NCBI GenBank assembly: GCA_037349105.1
Contig: JAYJMM010000039.1
Coordinates: forward strand, 3,833,001-3,897,000
Source of the DNA: Limnomonas spitsbergensis
Lineage: Eukaryota > Chlorophyta > Chlorophyceae > Chlamydomonadales
DNA length: 64,000 nt
Reading direction: 5' to 3'
How positions within the stretch are numbered: the first letter of the stretch is position 1; each line of letters begins with the position of its first letter. The notes below the pieces were generated by a model that made no database searches, was not told the origin of the DNA, and saw only the letters and a list, made by a program, of their open reading frames with translations. Both the position numbers and the translations under genes were made by a program. Of the stretch, positions 22,314 through 35,659 are shown piece by piece.

Positions 22314-22903
22314 TGCTCGAAATCCCCTAGTACTTGCATTTGGCACATTCCGATATGGGAGATGGATCACTTTGATTTATACCATCATTCCATTTAATAC
22401 ATACCTATTGGTAAAGGCTGCGTTTGTAACACTCAGAACTGCGTGCTAAAGGAATCCCTAATTAGTTGCCTTGGCCGTCATCATGTTCACACAGCCAACA
22501 CCAAGTCATGATGATCAATCAACACCTGATGAGTGATGACCTATTTGAAGGCAAGCCATCAACAATGTTCGAGATCGTGCGGAACGAGCTTATTCGTAAG
22601 CAGGCAGCGGTACAGGGTGATCACGATCAACGGCTTTCAATCATAAAGTTGATAGATGGTATTGGCCAACAGCAGCTTGCGGATGGGCAGCAGCTGGCTC
22701 ATCTCCTGGCTGTCGTCGAGGGCGGCGGATCGACGCCCTACTATGCGGAAATCCCGCTTTCCATGTCATCGCTTGGTGCAATAGCTGCAGTGGCCTCCGT
22801 TGTGGAGCTGAAGGCTGCGGCGATCCGCCATATCGCATCTCAGCATGTGACAAATGATCGCCGTGAGTTATAAAGCAGTTGGCTGCCTGATCGATGGCTG
22901 GGC
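22314..22903 (+). repeat. Large inverted repeat, left arm (copy 2)
   Basis: Equivalent of 6333-6922 with the same 4-bp and 7-bp insertions. Pairs with 23115-23693. Confidence 0.92.
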
Positions 22904-23114
22904 TATTTGGATCGGGCCAATCAAGGGGCACCCGCGTGCGTTGCAAAGCTATCGCCAGATTCGTGACCCTGTATGTGCATCCATAAGCTGCGTGGCGAAA
23001 GCGCGCTCCCATCCGACACGGAGGCACAACCGTCTGCGCACCGTCCGCTTCGCAGATAATTGTGTATGCAATTCTGGCAATGAACGCAACTACGCAAGCA
23101 AGTCACGAAATCGT

Positions 23115-23693
23115 GCCCAGCCATCGATCAGGCAGGCAACTGCTCTATAACTCACGGCGATCATTTGTCACATGCTGAGATGCGATATGGCGGATCGCCG
23201 CAGCCTTCAGCTCCACAACGGAGGCCACTGCAGCTATTGCACCAAGCGATGACATGGAAAGCGGGACTTCCGCATAGTAGGGCGTCGATCCGCCGCCCTC
23301 GACGACAACCAGGAGATGAGCCAGCTGCTGCCCATCCGCAAGCTGCTGTTGGCCAATACCATCTATCAACTTTATGATTGAAAGCCGTTGATCGTGATCA
23401 CCCTGTACCGCTGCCTGCTTACGAATAAGCTCGTTCCGCACGATCTCGAACATTGTTGATGGCTTGCCTTCAAATAGGTCATCAGGTGTTGATTGATCAT
23501 CATGACTTGGTGTTGGCTGTGTGAACATGATGACGGCCAAGGCAATTAGGGATTCCTTTAGCACGCATTTCTGAGTGTTACAAACGCAGCCTTTATCAAT
23601 AGGTATGTATTAAATGGAATGATGGTATAAATCAAAGTGATCCATCTCCCATATCGGAATGTGCCAAATGCAAGTACTAGGGGGTTTCGAGCA
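23115..23693 (-). repeat. Large inverted repeat, right arm (copy 2)
   Basis: Equivalent of 7134-7712. Confidence 0.92.
23145..23564 (-). CDS. Hypothetical 139-residue protein (copy 2)
   Basis: Same frame as 7164-7583, differing by one residue (LLVVVEGG for LLAVVEGG). It lies in the right arm of the inverted repeat and is not recognised. Confidence 0.4.
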   Translation of the reverse strand: MLKESLIALAVIMFTQPTPSHDDQSTPDDLFEGKPSTMFEIVRNELIRKQAAVQGDHDQRLSIIKLIDGIGQQQLADGQQLAHLLVVVEGGGSTPYYAEVPLSMSSLGAIAAVASVVELKAAAIRHIASQHVTNDRREL

Positions 23694-24116
23694 GGGTTTC
23701 CATGCTCATGCGTTTCCATTGATGAAGCCTAGCCCCCCAAATCGATGCATGGGGCCCCCCATCAAGGAGGCTATTAAATCGGAATCAATCGAACCATGCC
23801 GGCAGTTCATGCTGAAGCTTAGTCAACTGTATATCAACCGTGCTAAGCTTCTACGTACAGCTTAAGAAGAATGCAATATCTAGTTCAACTGAATATGTCC
23901 AACCGACTGTACTATGGGGCAGGTGCCCGCCAGCGAACCAGTTCGGGCAACAAATAAACTGAGATTACTGAGATATGCTATAAATCAACCAGCACACAAC
24001 CAATACACAAGTCAGTGGCATAGGCATAATGATCCCAATATGCAGAACTGAGGAAGGTAAGCAAGCTTGAATGTCACAAAAAGCGAGAAAACTTGACAGT
24101 AGGGTCGTGAGGGTTA

Positions 24117-24807
24117 CCGTAGAACCACTTTAGCTCCGCTCGTAATTAAATAATTATTGGGGTGCGCGGACATGGCTGCGCGCTAATATTAATTCAAAAA
24201 TTGCCGCTGCGCGGAGCGTCAGTCAGGTGCCCAAACAATTATTTTGGGGGTGCGCGGTATGAATTAAAAACGGCATTTTTTCAAAATTTTGCGCGCTAGC
24301 GCGCAACTGTTTGATTCGACATCCGTTCAGGCATCCTTGTCGGCAATTTTGACTACCGAATGATGACTTTTGCTGACTGTGAGGGTGTTAACCAAGTACT
24401 GGTGTACTGGCTGACAATGCTGAACATTGACAGGATTCGAACTGCAGACCTCAGGGTGGACTGCTAAGTTACGTAGTACCACTGAGCCCCCCGGGCCCCA
24501 ATAGCCGCACGTTTCCTGAGGCCAGGAATCGGCGGAGGAGGGGGATGACGACCACGGTATGCGGGTCATGCTAGCATCAAACGAAGGTGTAACTGAGTTT
24601 GACTGTACTGGCTGAAAGTGCTGCGCGGACGAACATTTTAATTATTTCCAGTGATGCGCGATGTTTAATTAAATTTCGTGCTGCGCGGCGTTAAATTAAA
24701 TTAAAATTTCGTCGCTACGCGACCGTTTTTTAAATTCTTTTTGGGGTGCGCGGCCGAAAATTAAATTCTGTTTTTTTGGGGTGCGCGGAGTTAAAGTGGT
24801 TTTACGG
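24117..24807 (-). mobile_element. Short TIR transposon with tRNA-like core (copy 2)
   Basis: Equivalent of 8147-8837, with the same TA flanks and inverted ends. Confidence 0.8.
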
Positions 24808-25337
24808 TATTAGGATTATCAATGGAACAAACCAGTTTGGCATGGTCTGAAGCAGCGCCCGCACCGTTATCGTCCAATGTCACATTATATTCCAGTGCAG
24901 TAAGCGCAGCTGACTAGATATGCTCCCGTTGCATACCACTTGAAGGCCACCTCCAAAGCCTCCCTCCCCTGTGCCCTCACTCACTCAGCCGCCCTTCCCC
25001 ACCTGCCCAGGCCTGACCGATGAGTGAAGTGATATCGGCATGATACCCACGCCCCGAGCCACAAGTTTCAGGTGTCCCACATCACATGATTCCAGTGTGC
25101 AAGCTACCCACCCACCCTCGCCCACTAGTGTTTATTATGTGGTGTGTCAGCTACAAGTCAGCTACACTCCGGCCTCCGGCCATAAGCCCCATACATGGCC
25201 ATGTGGCTATGTTGTTTTGGCAACCCCTTGTAAGCCAGTCCAGGTTTGGCCCCGATCGGGCCTTTGGCGGTTGCGGGGTAGCCTGCTTAGAGTGGACTCG
25301 TAGCCGAAAAATAAACAACACCCCCCCCCCCTACCAG

Positions 25338-25544
25338 GTTCTGACCGAATACTTCACCGTGAGCAGCAAGGGCATCACGCACTTCTACCACGGAGGCACC
25401 GACTTCATCTCCCTCAACAGCCTCGAATGGGACTTCTTCCTCTAGAGGCCCATGATATTGCACCTCTTCCGCACATTCAGACGGTAGAAGACATTCAAGG
25501 TCAATGTCCAGGGTTTTGGTTCATGTCGCGTTCAAGTATTCAAA
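25338..25544 (+). pseudogene. Dynein heavy chain-like exon remnant A (copy 2)
   Basis: Equivalent of 9368-9574 with the same two in-frame TAG codons. Confidence 0.5.
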
Positions 25545-25549
25545 TCCAC

Positions 25550-28059
25550 TGAAAGGGATCTAAGTTCTGGCTGACTGGTATGGACACAGAGAGCTGGGAT
25601 CAGAGAGCGTTCAAGAGGCGGAGAGCCGGAGAGGTGGCAACGTCGAATTACAAAGGGTGGCACACTAGTTCGTAAGACTAGGGCAAGGAGAAATGGAGGA
25701 TAACAGTGGTGGCACACTAGTTCGTAAGACTAGGGCAAAGAAAAATGACAGAAGGCCTAGTATAAATAGACAGACACGAGAGGGTTCAACTGCCGTAGGA
25801 AGATCAACGTTCAACTTCAAACTACCGAAGGAAAGTCTTGTCGACAGGTTAACTACCGAACGACCGGGAAGGGTGAAACCCTTACAAACTCCCCTACTAA
25901 GAGTCGAACGTCCTCGGAGACTTGAACTTTAAACATTCAAACTCAGAGAGGTAAGGCAAGGCAAGTGGACACTCAGGACCGAAAAACAAAGGACTACAGA
26001 AAATGAAATTGCAGATATATCCCAGAGAGTCGAAATCTAGACAGGCAAATCTAGATGGAGATCCCGAGGACAAACCCAGAAGGGTAAAGAAATGCAAAAA
26101 CACCAAGGCAAATGCAGCAAAATTTACTGGAACACAAGTACAACTGACTAAGGACACGTTGAGGGAACGGCGGCGGCGACTAAATGCCCGAGGCAAAAAG
26201 GACAATTCTAGAAGAGCAAAGATCTGAGGAAAGGCACGTGAGGAAAGGACCTTAAACAAATAGAACAGGAACACGAGGGAACAGATTCATGCAAGAGGAC
26301 ACGGAAATCTATTAGGCAAGCAAGGCTATGGTACTAGGGGAGCACTAGCGGCGGTACGCGCAAGCAAGGCTATGGTATTAGAGGAGCAATGGCGGCAGTA
26401 TGCGCAAGCAAGGCTGCATTACTAGCAGAGCAATGGCGGCGGTACGCGGCGGCGCCGCTGTGGGACAGTGGTAGGCCTTGGCAGAAGTATCGTAGAGCAT
26501 CATGGACGGACGAGGAGGCGGTGGAGGAGAGGACAAGGAACGAGGGACATAGGGAGCATGGTGGAGGAGAGGAGGAGCAACGAAGTAGGAACGGCTGGGA
26601 CAGTGGCGTAGGTTTGAGGTGTAAGGCTGGGACGAGGACGAGGGACGAAGGAGGGTGCTGAGGGAGGATGGGAGAAGCCGAAGACGAAATGGCGTTGAGC
26701 ATGGACGTGGTGGGCAAGGACGTAGGGGACAGTGGAGAACCGGGCAAGGTACGTAGGCGAGAGCAAGGCGGGAGAGAGACCGTGGAGGAGTGTCGATGTC
26801 ATGGCGGTCAGTGGGCAATATCCAGCATGAGCTGGAGCTGCATGGAACATGAGTGGGTGTCAAGGGCATGGAGTCGACTGGTACGAAATTATCAGAGGGC
26901 ATGAGCCAGCAAGGACATTTCGGGGGGAAAACAACAGAAACGAGGATGAGGTAGGTGAAGACGATGGAGACTTGATGGGATCAGTGAACCGAAGGGAAGA
27001 ACTGAGGGTCGTGAGACGAAAGGCAGAGGTGGACGAGCCAGGGAGTTCCGCGGACATGTGCCGGTAGGGAGCTGCATGGGAAGTCGACAGTCGTGAGGAC
27101 AGTCAAAGAGCCAGAAAATCGAAGAGCGGTAGCCAATAAGAATTTCTTGGAGACGACAGTAGAGTACAGGGTCGGATCAGTGAAGACCGCGAGGCGAAGG
27201 GACGAGGGGTAACGAGGGAGACGAACACGATGGGACGGTGGGGGACGATGGGGACAAGGGTGAAAGCGTCAACAGTTGTACACGCTGTTTCTGAGATGGT
27301 TGCCATCGGGTTATACAAACTAGGGCAGCGCCACTCAGCGCTTTGTTGCAGTGGACCTGCCATGGAGGGCAGATGCCGACGAGGACAGGGGGCAGACACT
27401 GGCCGTGCGGCCATGTTCGAGGGAGCAGAAACATTTCCGCATGGCAGCGCGGAGATGCGTTCGATGTGACAGAGGCGACGAGGGAATATGGGCAACGAGG
27501 GGCAGAGATGTCGAAGGGACGGGGATTCAGAGGGGGGGACGGAGGCGGAGGTGACGAGGGAGGCAGAGATGACGAGGTAGGGGGGCCGAGGTGACGAGGG
27601 AGCAGGGATGACGAGGATGCAGAAGAGAGGCGATGTTGACAAGGTGACGATATGGCGGAGGATGTCGATGGTCGAGACAAGGTGAAGGGTCGAAGGATCG
27701 TAGACGGAGCTCTGAAACCAGTTGAAAGGGATCTAAGTTCTGGCTGACTGGTATGGACACAGAGAGCTGGGATCAGAGAGCGTTCAAGAGGCGGAGAGCC
27801 GGAGAGGTGGCAACGTAGAATTACAAAGGGTGGCACACTAGTTCGTAAGACTAGGGCAAGGAGAAATGGAGGATAACAGTGGTGGCACACTAGTTCGTAA
27901 GACTAGGGCAAAGAAAAATGACAGAAGGCCTAGTATAAATAGAGAGACACGAGAGGGTTCAACTTCCGTAGGAAGATCAACGTTCAACTTCAAACTACCG
28001 AAGGAAAGTCTAGTCGACAGGTTAACTACCGAACGACCGGGAAGGGTGAAACCCTTACA
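25550..28059 (+). mobile_element. Non-autonomous LTR retrotransposon (copy 2)
   Basis: Equivalent of 9580-12089, with LTRs at 25550-25886 and 27723-28059. The left flank reads TCCAC and the right TCCAT, so the target duplication has gained one change since the triplication. Confidence 0.88.
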
Positions 28060-28148
28060 TCCATGGTTTGAGATCGGGGTTCAGGCTACGGAAGATGAGG
28101 AACGCATGCAGTGCATCGCTCAGCCCATGTCCCCACGCCCTACACCCG

Positions 28149-28156
28149 CCCCCCCC
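28149..28156. other. Empty CACTA insertion site (copy 2)
   Basis: An uninterrupted run of 8 C, where copy 1 has the CACTA element between 7 C and 4 C. There is no excision footprint, which favours insertion into copy 1 after duplication. Confidence 0.9.
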
Positions 28157-28177
28157 TCCCAGGTTTGGTAGTGAAAT

Positions 28178-28246
28178 ATCACGCACCGCAGGGCCAGGAA
28201 CAGCCGCGAGGTGATGGAGAAGCAGTTGTTCATTCTCAACCCGGCG
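28178..28246 (+). pseudogene. Dynein heavy chain-like exon remnant B (copy 2)
   Basis: Equivalent of 16484-16552. Confidence 0.45.
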
Positions 28247-28253
28247 GTGTTTA

Positions 28254-28844
28254 TTGTTCTTTCCTAATGCTCATGCATTTTTCTTCACTATCCTGCACGT
28301 TTGGACGCATTCTATGATTTTTTTTTCCAGCATGTGCCCTCGCTATGCCTCTCATTACTCTCATGGGGGCCCGATGCAGCCAACAGGCTGAAAACTAGTA
28401 TGTGAGTATTTTTCTAGTTTGCTTCAGAATGGATTCCTTGTCGAAATGTTCCCTCTTGACTATCCAGCAAGTTTGGAAGCATTATATGGTACTGTTTTTT
28501 TTCATCAGGACCTCCGGCTAGGCCTCTTGCGGGAGGGCCCAAGGCAGGCCGACAGGCTGAACACTTGGTCTATGAAACTTTTTCTAGTTTGTTTCAAAAT
28601 GGATTCCATGTACACCTGTTCCTTCTTTACTATCCTACAAGTGTGGAGGCATTATAAGGTACTTTTTCCCATCAGGACCTCCAGCTATGCCTCTTGCAGC
28701 TCAAGGTTGGCCGACGGCTGAAACTTGAAGATTTTGTCAAGTTTGTTTCAGAATAAATTCCATGTCCAAAATATTCCTTCTTGTCCATCCTACAAGTTTG
28801 AAAGCATGACATGATACTGTTTTCCCATCAGATGCTCTGGCAAT
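28254..28844 (+). repeat. About 165-bp tandem modules (copy 2)
   Basis: Equivalent of 16560-17150. Confidence 0.55.
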
Positions 28845-28920
28845 TCATCTGAAGGCTCTCGGGGCGGGCTTAGCAGGGCCTGAGTTGGCATGAGCTGATT
28901 CTGCTTAAGTCAGGTCATTG

Positions 28921-29317
28921 TGTCACGACATATGGGTGCACCGCACGCTTGGGTGGCTTGTACATCCTTTTTGGTTTCGGATCCAGTCTGTTTTGTGGTA
29001 CTTTGAGAATGCCTGGCTCGCTCCAAGCATTCTTCTCTTCTTACTCAAGCCAGTATACACGAAGTTAAATCACCATGTTTTTTTATCTGTTCTGGGACTA
29101 ATTGACATGTGATATGTGATATTTCGGCCCCTTATCAAGGCCAGGAAACTACACTGATCGGAGATCTCTAGTTAACTCTACACTGATCCTTTCGCTCTAA
29201 GCCCACCTCATCCAGTATCAGGACCTGACAGCTACACAGTGAGAATATATCTAGTTAACACTACACATATTCACTATCTCTAGCTTCAGCACCTCTACTC
29301 CATCTCTCATTCTTCTT
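28921..29317 (+). repeat. F1-family A fragment (copy 2)
   Basis: Equivalent of 17227-17623. Confidence 0.85.
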
Positions 29318-30162
29318 GCCCGCACATGTGATTTTGTCAGGTGATTGGAAATTTACACAATATATAAGATCGCAGCGCCTTAAAATGGACGCACAGTGGC
29401 GCACGGTATTTTCGGATGACCCTGCCTGGGCAGTTGGACCTGGTGGGTGCTCCGACGCAAAGCACGAGAAACATGCCTGACTCGACCTAATATTCGCGTT
29501 AAATGCGTATGGTTGTACATGTATCAATTCGGCAAGGGAGGGCTACCCAGGATCGCAAATTGCTTTCTGGCACTCACTCGATCGCATGGGCCTCGAGTTC
29601 CTACATAGCTGTCATCACCATGAGGGCCTGAATGAAGATCTTCAAGTATTCAGCAGGGTTAGCAGGGTATGCAATGGTTGAAAGGTCTCCATGGTCTCAT
29701 TCATTGTTCATTGAAGGCTGCATCAGCTACAGTTTTCTATGTCAGCCCATGCAAAGTGAAAGAAGCCATGATCCCTTTTGTGCAGCTGGTCACAGACTGT
29801 GCATGCATGACGAGGCTGTTGGGCTAGCTCAATAAGTGTATCAGGATAATTTCATTCCAGATTTCACAGTGGTACCGCACACATAACCTCAAGGGGAAAC
29901 TGCTAACCGGTGCCGATATCAAAGTACCACAAAGGGCTTCACTACTTCGCTCTAACCTTGCACTTACTAGTACGATAATGATCTATAATCCCAAATATTT
30001 CAGCCAGGTACATACAGATGCAAAAGGCCTAAGTATCGTCAAAGAGTGGCATGCAGACAAATCAGACGTTTCGTGGATAGTAACCGCTATCAAACATGAC
30101 GTAAAGCTCTCCCGCACTTGGATTAAGTCTGGTCATGAAAATAAGAAGAAAGTTCTTACGTT

Positions 30163-30483
30163 TTAACCGAAAAGTAATAATAGAAGCCTATAGCTTTGGA
30201 ATGCCCCACTTGTGCTGACCGCTGACTCTTTCTGGGCTTTGCGGCAGTGAGAAAGACACAACCCGCAAGTTGCGCCCTTCGTCACTCGTTTGCTGCAACC
30301 AGCAGCAAACTTGCAAGGCACATGTCCAGTTTCTGTCAAGGGGACATGAAGCAGGAGCCCTTCAACTCCCGACGAAGCCAATGCTGCTTGGCCACTAGGC
30401 TGCTCAGTCTGCTTCCAAGGGAAAATCCAACTGACGCTTAGCTGTCTTTGCTGCGTTCTTGGCAGCTGAGATGCCCTTCAGCT
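30163..30483 (-). pseudogene. Truncated 3' end of host gene (copy 2)
   Basis: Equivalent of 18469-18789. Cut at the second segmental junction. Confidence 0.6.
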
Positions 30484-30592
30484 CGTTCTGAAGGCATACC
30501 GGCAGTGCACAAATTGGACTGGGTAAAATAAATTGGTCCTAGACCCACAACGACTCTGCCAATGACGCAACAGCCAACAGTTGCCGCGGTGT

Positions 30593-32570
30593 CAGACCCA
30601 CCAACATGGTACAGTAAATAAAGACATGCGCTGAGCGCCGCTGCACCCACCAGCATAGTATAGTAAATAAGGGCATGCGCTGTGCACCGCTGCACCCACC
30701 AGCAGGGTACAGTAAATAAGGACATGCGCTCCGCAAGTGCGTGTGCACCTCCACACCCACCATTAGGGTATAGTAAATAAGGGCAGGTGCTGTGCAAGTG
30801 CGTTTGCACCGCTGCACCCACCAGCAGGGTATAGTAAACAAGGGCAGGTGCTGCGCACCGCTCTGCCCACCAGCAAGGTATAGTAAACAAGGGCAGGTGC
30901 TGCGCACCGCTCTGCCCACCAGCAGGGTATAGTAAACAAGGGCAGGTGCTGCGCACCGCTCTGCCCACCAACAGGGTATAGTAATAAGGGCAGGTGCTGC
31001 GCAACGCTCAGCCCACCAGCAGGGTAAAGTAAACAAGGGCAGGTGCTGCGCACCGCTCTGCCCACCAGCAGGGTATAGTAAACAAGGGCAGATGCAGCGC
31101 ACCGCTCTGCCCACCAGCAGGGTATTGTAAATAAGGGCAGGTGCTACGCACCACTCTGCCCACCAGCAGGGTATAGTTAACAAGGGCAGGTGTTGCGCAC
31201 CGCTCTGCCCACCAGCAGGGTATAGTAATCAAGGGCAGGTGCTGCGCTCCACTCTGCCCACCAACAGGGTATAGTAAACAAGGGCAGGTGCTGCGCACCG
31301 CTCTGCCCACCGGCAGGGTATAGTAAACAAGGGCAGGTGCTGCGCAACGCTCTGCCCACCAGCAGGGTATGGTGAACAAGGGCAGGTGCTGCGCACCGCT
31401 CTGCCCACCAGCAGGGTTTAGTAAACAAGGGCAGGTGCTGCGCACCGCTCTGCCCATCAGCAGGGTATGGTAAACAAAGGCAGGTGCTGCGCACCGCTCT
31501 ACCCACCAACAGGGTATTGTAGATTAGGGCAGGTGCTGCGCACCGCTCTGCCCACCAGCAGGGTATAGTAAACAAGGGCAGGTGCTGCGCACCGCTCTGC
31601 CCACCTGCAGGGTATAGTAAACAAGGGCAGGTGCTGCGCACCGCTCTGCCCACCAGCAGGGTATAGTAAACAAGGGCAGGTGCTGCGCACCGCTCTGCCC
31701 ACCAACAGGGTATAGTAAACAAGGGCAGGTGCTGCACACTGCTCTGCCCACCAGCAGGGTATAGTAAACAAGGGCAGGTGCTGCGCACCACTCTGCCCAC
31801 CAGCAGGGTATAGAAAACAAGGGCAGGTGCTGCGCACCACTCTGCCCACCAGCAGGGTATAGTAATGAAGGGCAGGTGCTGCGCACCGCTCTGCCCACCA
31901 GCCGGGTATAGTAAACAAGGGCAGGTGCTGCGCACCACTCTGCCCACCAGCAAGGTATAGTACATAAGGGCAGGTGCTGCGCACCGCTCTGCCCACCAGC
32001 AGGGTATAGTAAACAAGGGCAGGTGCTGCGCAACGCTCTGCCCACCAGCAGGGTATAGTAATCAAGGGCAGGTGCTGCGCACCGCTCTGCCCACCAGCAG
32101 GGTATGGTAAACAAGGGCAGGTGCTGCGCACCGCTCTGCCCACCAGCAGGGTATTGTAAATTAGGGCAGGTGCTGCGCACCGCTCTGCCCACCAGCAGGG
32201 TATAGTAAACAAGGGCAGGTGCTGCGCACCGCTCTGCCCACCAGCAGGGTATGGTAAACAAAGGCAGGTGCTGCGCACCGCTCTGCCCACCAGCAGGGTA
32301 TAGTAAACAAGGGCAGGTGCTGCGCACCGCTCTGCCCACCAGCAGGGTATAGTAAACAAGGGCAGGTGCTGCGCACCGCTCTGCCCACCAGCGGGGTATA
32401 GTAAACAAGGGCAGGTGCTGCGCAACGCTCTGCCCACCAGCAGGGTATAGTAAACAAGGGCAGGTGCTGCGCAACGCTCTGCCCACCAGCAGGGTATAGT
32501 AATCAAGGGCAGGTGCTGCGCAACGCTCTGCCCACCAGCAGGGTATAGTAAATAAGGGCAGATGCTGCGC
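30593..32570. repeat. 49-bp hairpin minisatellite, copy 3 (about 40 units)
   Basis: Nearly identical to the copy 2 array, with a few unit-level changes. Confidence 0.95.
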
Positions 32571-34007
32571 TTTGCAAGTGCGTGTGCAGCGATGCACGGA
32601 CATGCGGCACCGAGCGGCCAAGCCTGTCCCTTCATAAATGTTCTCTTCCAACGGGATCTGTGCTTTTGGTGTGACACTACCGGGAGGCATGGAAGTTGGG
32701 CGCTGCACATTTAAGGGTGAAGTCCCGTGCATGCAGGTAAGGCTCAATTTATATATCACATGCCACATGGGTGCGGCAGTGTGCTTGGCTGTACCTGCAA
32801 GTAGGGTGTTGTGCCCTTAAGCACACTGACGGGGCGCTGTGTTTCATGGCTGCAGTGCAATGCTTACGAGGGGTGCGATGCGCTTGTGCATTGAGCGCTG
32901 CAGCTCAATTGGAATAGTCTCCTGTGGAACCAGCTCCGCGCTTCTGGGCTGGAAATTGGGGGAAAGCTATGCAGATCTGCAACAAGCTCCGCTGCCAGCC
33001 CCAAAGCCTGATGACAGATAGGCTTTCCAGCGTACCGTATTTAAGGCTGTATATGGCCTGTAAACCATCAGATGATTGCGATGTCGCGAGTTGCTTTCGT
33101 CATAAACATCAACATGCGAACGTTGGCAAAAGAGAACTGATGACAAGGACGTAGATGATTTTGGTCGCATGCAATAGTGCGCACCATCGCTTGAAATGAA
33201 GAAAGAAAAGAGCGTCGTAGCTGAAACCGGGATCTGGAACCTAAGAAAATATTGCTGCCTGGTCCGAGTTCTAGAAGTCGTCATAGCACTTCTCAATTGT
33301 TTTTCACACTGTCAAACGCTATTCTCAAAATGGGTTATAAGTGGTTTTCCTGCATGGAAACACAGAATCGGTGGTGCTCTAGTCACCTGTCAGGTTTCGG
33401 ACCGCCCGCTGGGAATTTCTTGGACACCAGTGAATACAAGCCATGGGTATCCGACAATGGCCATATTCTTAGTCGTTCGATGGATCAGCACTTCACGAGC
33501 TTAGAAAACCTAGCCTTCACCCGGAGAATCCTGGGACAAATTCGCGAAATTCGGCACGACATACCGGTATCAGGTGAGGTTGCAGATTTGAAGGGCAAAG
33601 GGAAATCTCAGGGGATATTGGTCATGCATGGTAACTGCTAACTGTGGCTGTTACTGTTTGGATAGTTCAGGAGTTGGGGACTTAATCAATCATTATCTGT
33701 TTTGTTACAACATTTTGCATGGTGACTAATATGCATGCATGCATGCTGCATGGATGCATGCTGCATGGATGCATGCTGCATGGATGCATGGTTACTTTGG
33801 GGCCAGTGGGGGGGCATCTCCGCATCTGGGCATGCATGAGGGCTGGCTGCTGGCCTGCAATAAGCTTCATGTCTCCCTTTGCTAGTGTGTATGCCAGTAT
33901 GTGCCTAAAAAATGTTTTTTGACTGAAAAGTACTGATACTCCAAGCCCGCCGTATTGAAGCGGAGCGGAGCGGACCGGAGCAGAAGCGTATCCGGATCGT
34001 GCGACCT
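32571..34007. other. Unassigned stretch of copy 3
   Basis: Equivalent of 4896-6332. No gene recognised; contains the 15-bp repeat at 33736-33791. Confidence 0.55.
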
Positions 34008-34597
34008 TGCTCGAAACCCCCTAGTACTTGCATTTGGCACATTCCGATATGGGAGATGGATCACTTTGATTTATACCATCATTCCATTTAATACATACCT
34101 ATTGGTAAAGGCTGCGTTTGTAACACTCAGAACTGCGTGCTAAAGGAATCCCTAATTAGTTGCCTTGGCCGTCATCATGTTCACATAGCCAACACCAAGT
34201 CATGATGATCAATCAACACCTGATGAGTGATGACCTATTTGAAGGCAAGCCATCAACAATGTTCGAGATCGTGCGGAACGAGCTTATTCGTAAGCAGGCA
34301 GCGGTACAGGGTGATCACGATCAACGGCTTTCAATCATAAAGTTGATAGATGGTATTGGCCAACAGCAGCTTGCGGATGGGCAGCAGCTGGCTCATCTCC
34401 TGGCTGTCGTCGAGGGCGGCGGATCGACGCCCTACTATGCGGAAATCCCGCTTTCCATGTCATCGCTTGGTGCAATAGCTGCAGTGGCCTCCGTTGTGGA
34501 GCTGAAGGCTGCGGCGATCCGCCATATCGCATCTCAGCATGTGACAAATGATCGCCGTGAGTTATAAAGCAGTTGGCTGCCTGATCGATGGCTGGGC
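34008..34597 (+). repeat. Left inverted-repeat arm, partner deleted (copy 3)
   Basis: Equivalent of 6333-6922. The arm is complete, but spacer, right arm and following sequence are gone; it joins directly to the middle of the TIR element. Confidence 0.9.
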
Positions 34598-34917
34598 CCC
34601 CCGGGCCCCAATAGCCACACGTTTCCTGAGGCCAGGAATCGGCGGAGGAGGGGGATGACGACCACGGTATGCGGGTCATGCTAGCATCAAACGAAGGTGT
34701 AACTGAGTTTGACTGTACTGGCTGAAAGTGCTGCGCGGACGAACATTTTAATTATTTCCAGTGATGCGCGATGTTTAATTAAATTTCGTGCTGCGCGGCG
34801 TTAAATTAAATTAAAATTTCGTCGCTACGCGACCGTTTTTTAAATTCTTTTTGGGGTGCGCGGCCGAAAATTAAATTCTGTTTTTTTGGGGTGCGCGGAG
34901 TTAAAGTGGTTTTACGG
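34598..34917 (-). mobile_element. Truncated short TIR transposon (copy 3)
   Basis: Only the part equivalent to 8518-8837 remains, with the right terminus and its TA flank. Confidence 0.8.
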
Positions 34918-35447
34918 TATTAGGATTATCAATGGAACAAACCAGTTTGGCATGGTCTGAAGCAGCGCCCGCACCGTTATCGTCCAATGTCACATTATAT
35001 TCCAGTGCAGTAAGCGCAGCTGACTAGATATGCTCCCGTTGCATACCACTTGAAGGCCACCTCCAAAGCCTCCCTCCCCTGTGCCCTCACTCACTCAGCC
35101 GCCCTTCCCCACCTGCCCAGGCCTGACCGATGAGTGAAGTGATATCGGCATGATACCCACGCCCCGAGCCACAAGTTTCAGGTGTCCCACATCACATGAT
35201 TCCAGTGTGCAAGCTACCCACCCACCCTCGCCCACTAGTGTTTATTATGTGGTGTGTCAGCTACAAGTCAGCTACACTCCGGCCTCCGGCCATAAGCCCC
35301 ATACATGGCCATGTGGCTATGTTGTTTTGGCAACCCCTTGTAAGCCAGTCCAGGTTTTGCCCCGATCGGGCCTTTGGCGGTTGCGGGGTAGCCTGCTTAG
35401 AGTGGACTCGTAGCCGAAAAATAAACAACACCCCCCCCCCCTACCAG

Positions 35448-35654
35448 GTTCTGACCGAATACTTCACCGTGAGCAGCAAGGGCATCACGCACTTCTACCA
35501 CGGAGGCACCGACTTCATCTCCCTCAACAGCCTCGAATGGGACTTCTTCCTCTAGAGGCCCATGATATTGCACCTCTTCCGCACATTCAGACGGTAGAAG
35601 ACATTCAAGGTCAATGTCCAGGGTTTTGGTTCATGTCGCGTTCAAGTATTCAAA
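35448..35654 (+). pseudogene. Dynein heavy chain-like exon remnant A (copy 3)
   Basis: Equivalent of 9368-9574. Confidence 0.5.
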
Positions 35655-35659
35655 TCCAC

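Larger units (their letters stand above)
18791..30483. repeat. Segmental tandem copy 2 (11.7 kb)
   Basis: Second head-to-tail copy, nearly identical to copies 1 and 3. Offsets from copy 1 are +17254 before the minisatellite expansion, +15981 after it, +15970 after the 11-bp deletion, and +11694 past the CACTA site. It ends with the same junction and filler C (30484). Confidence 0.95.
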
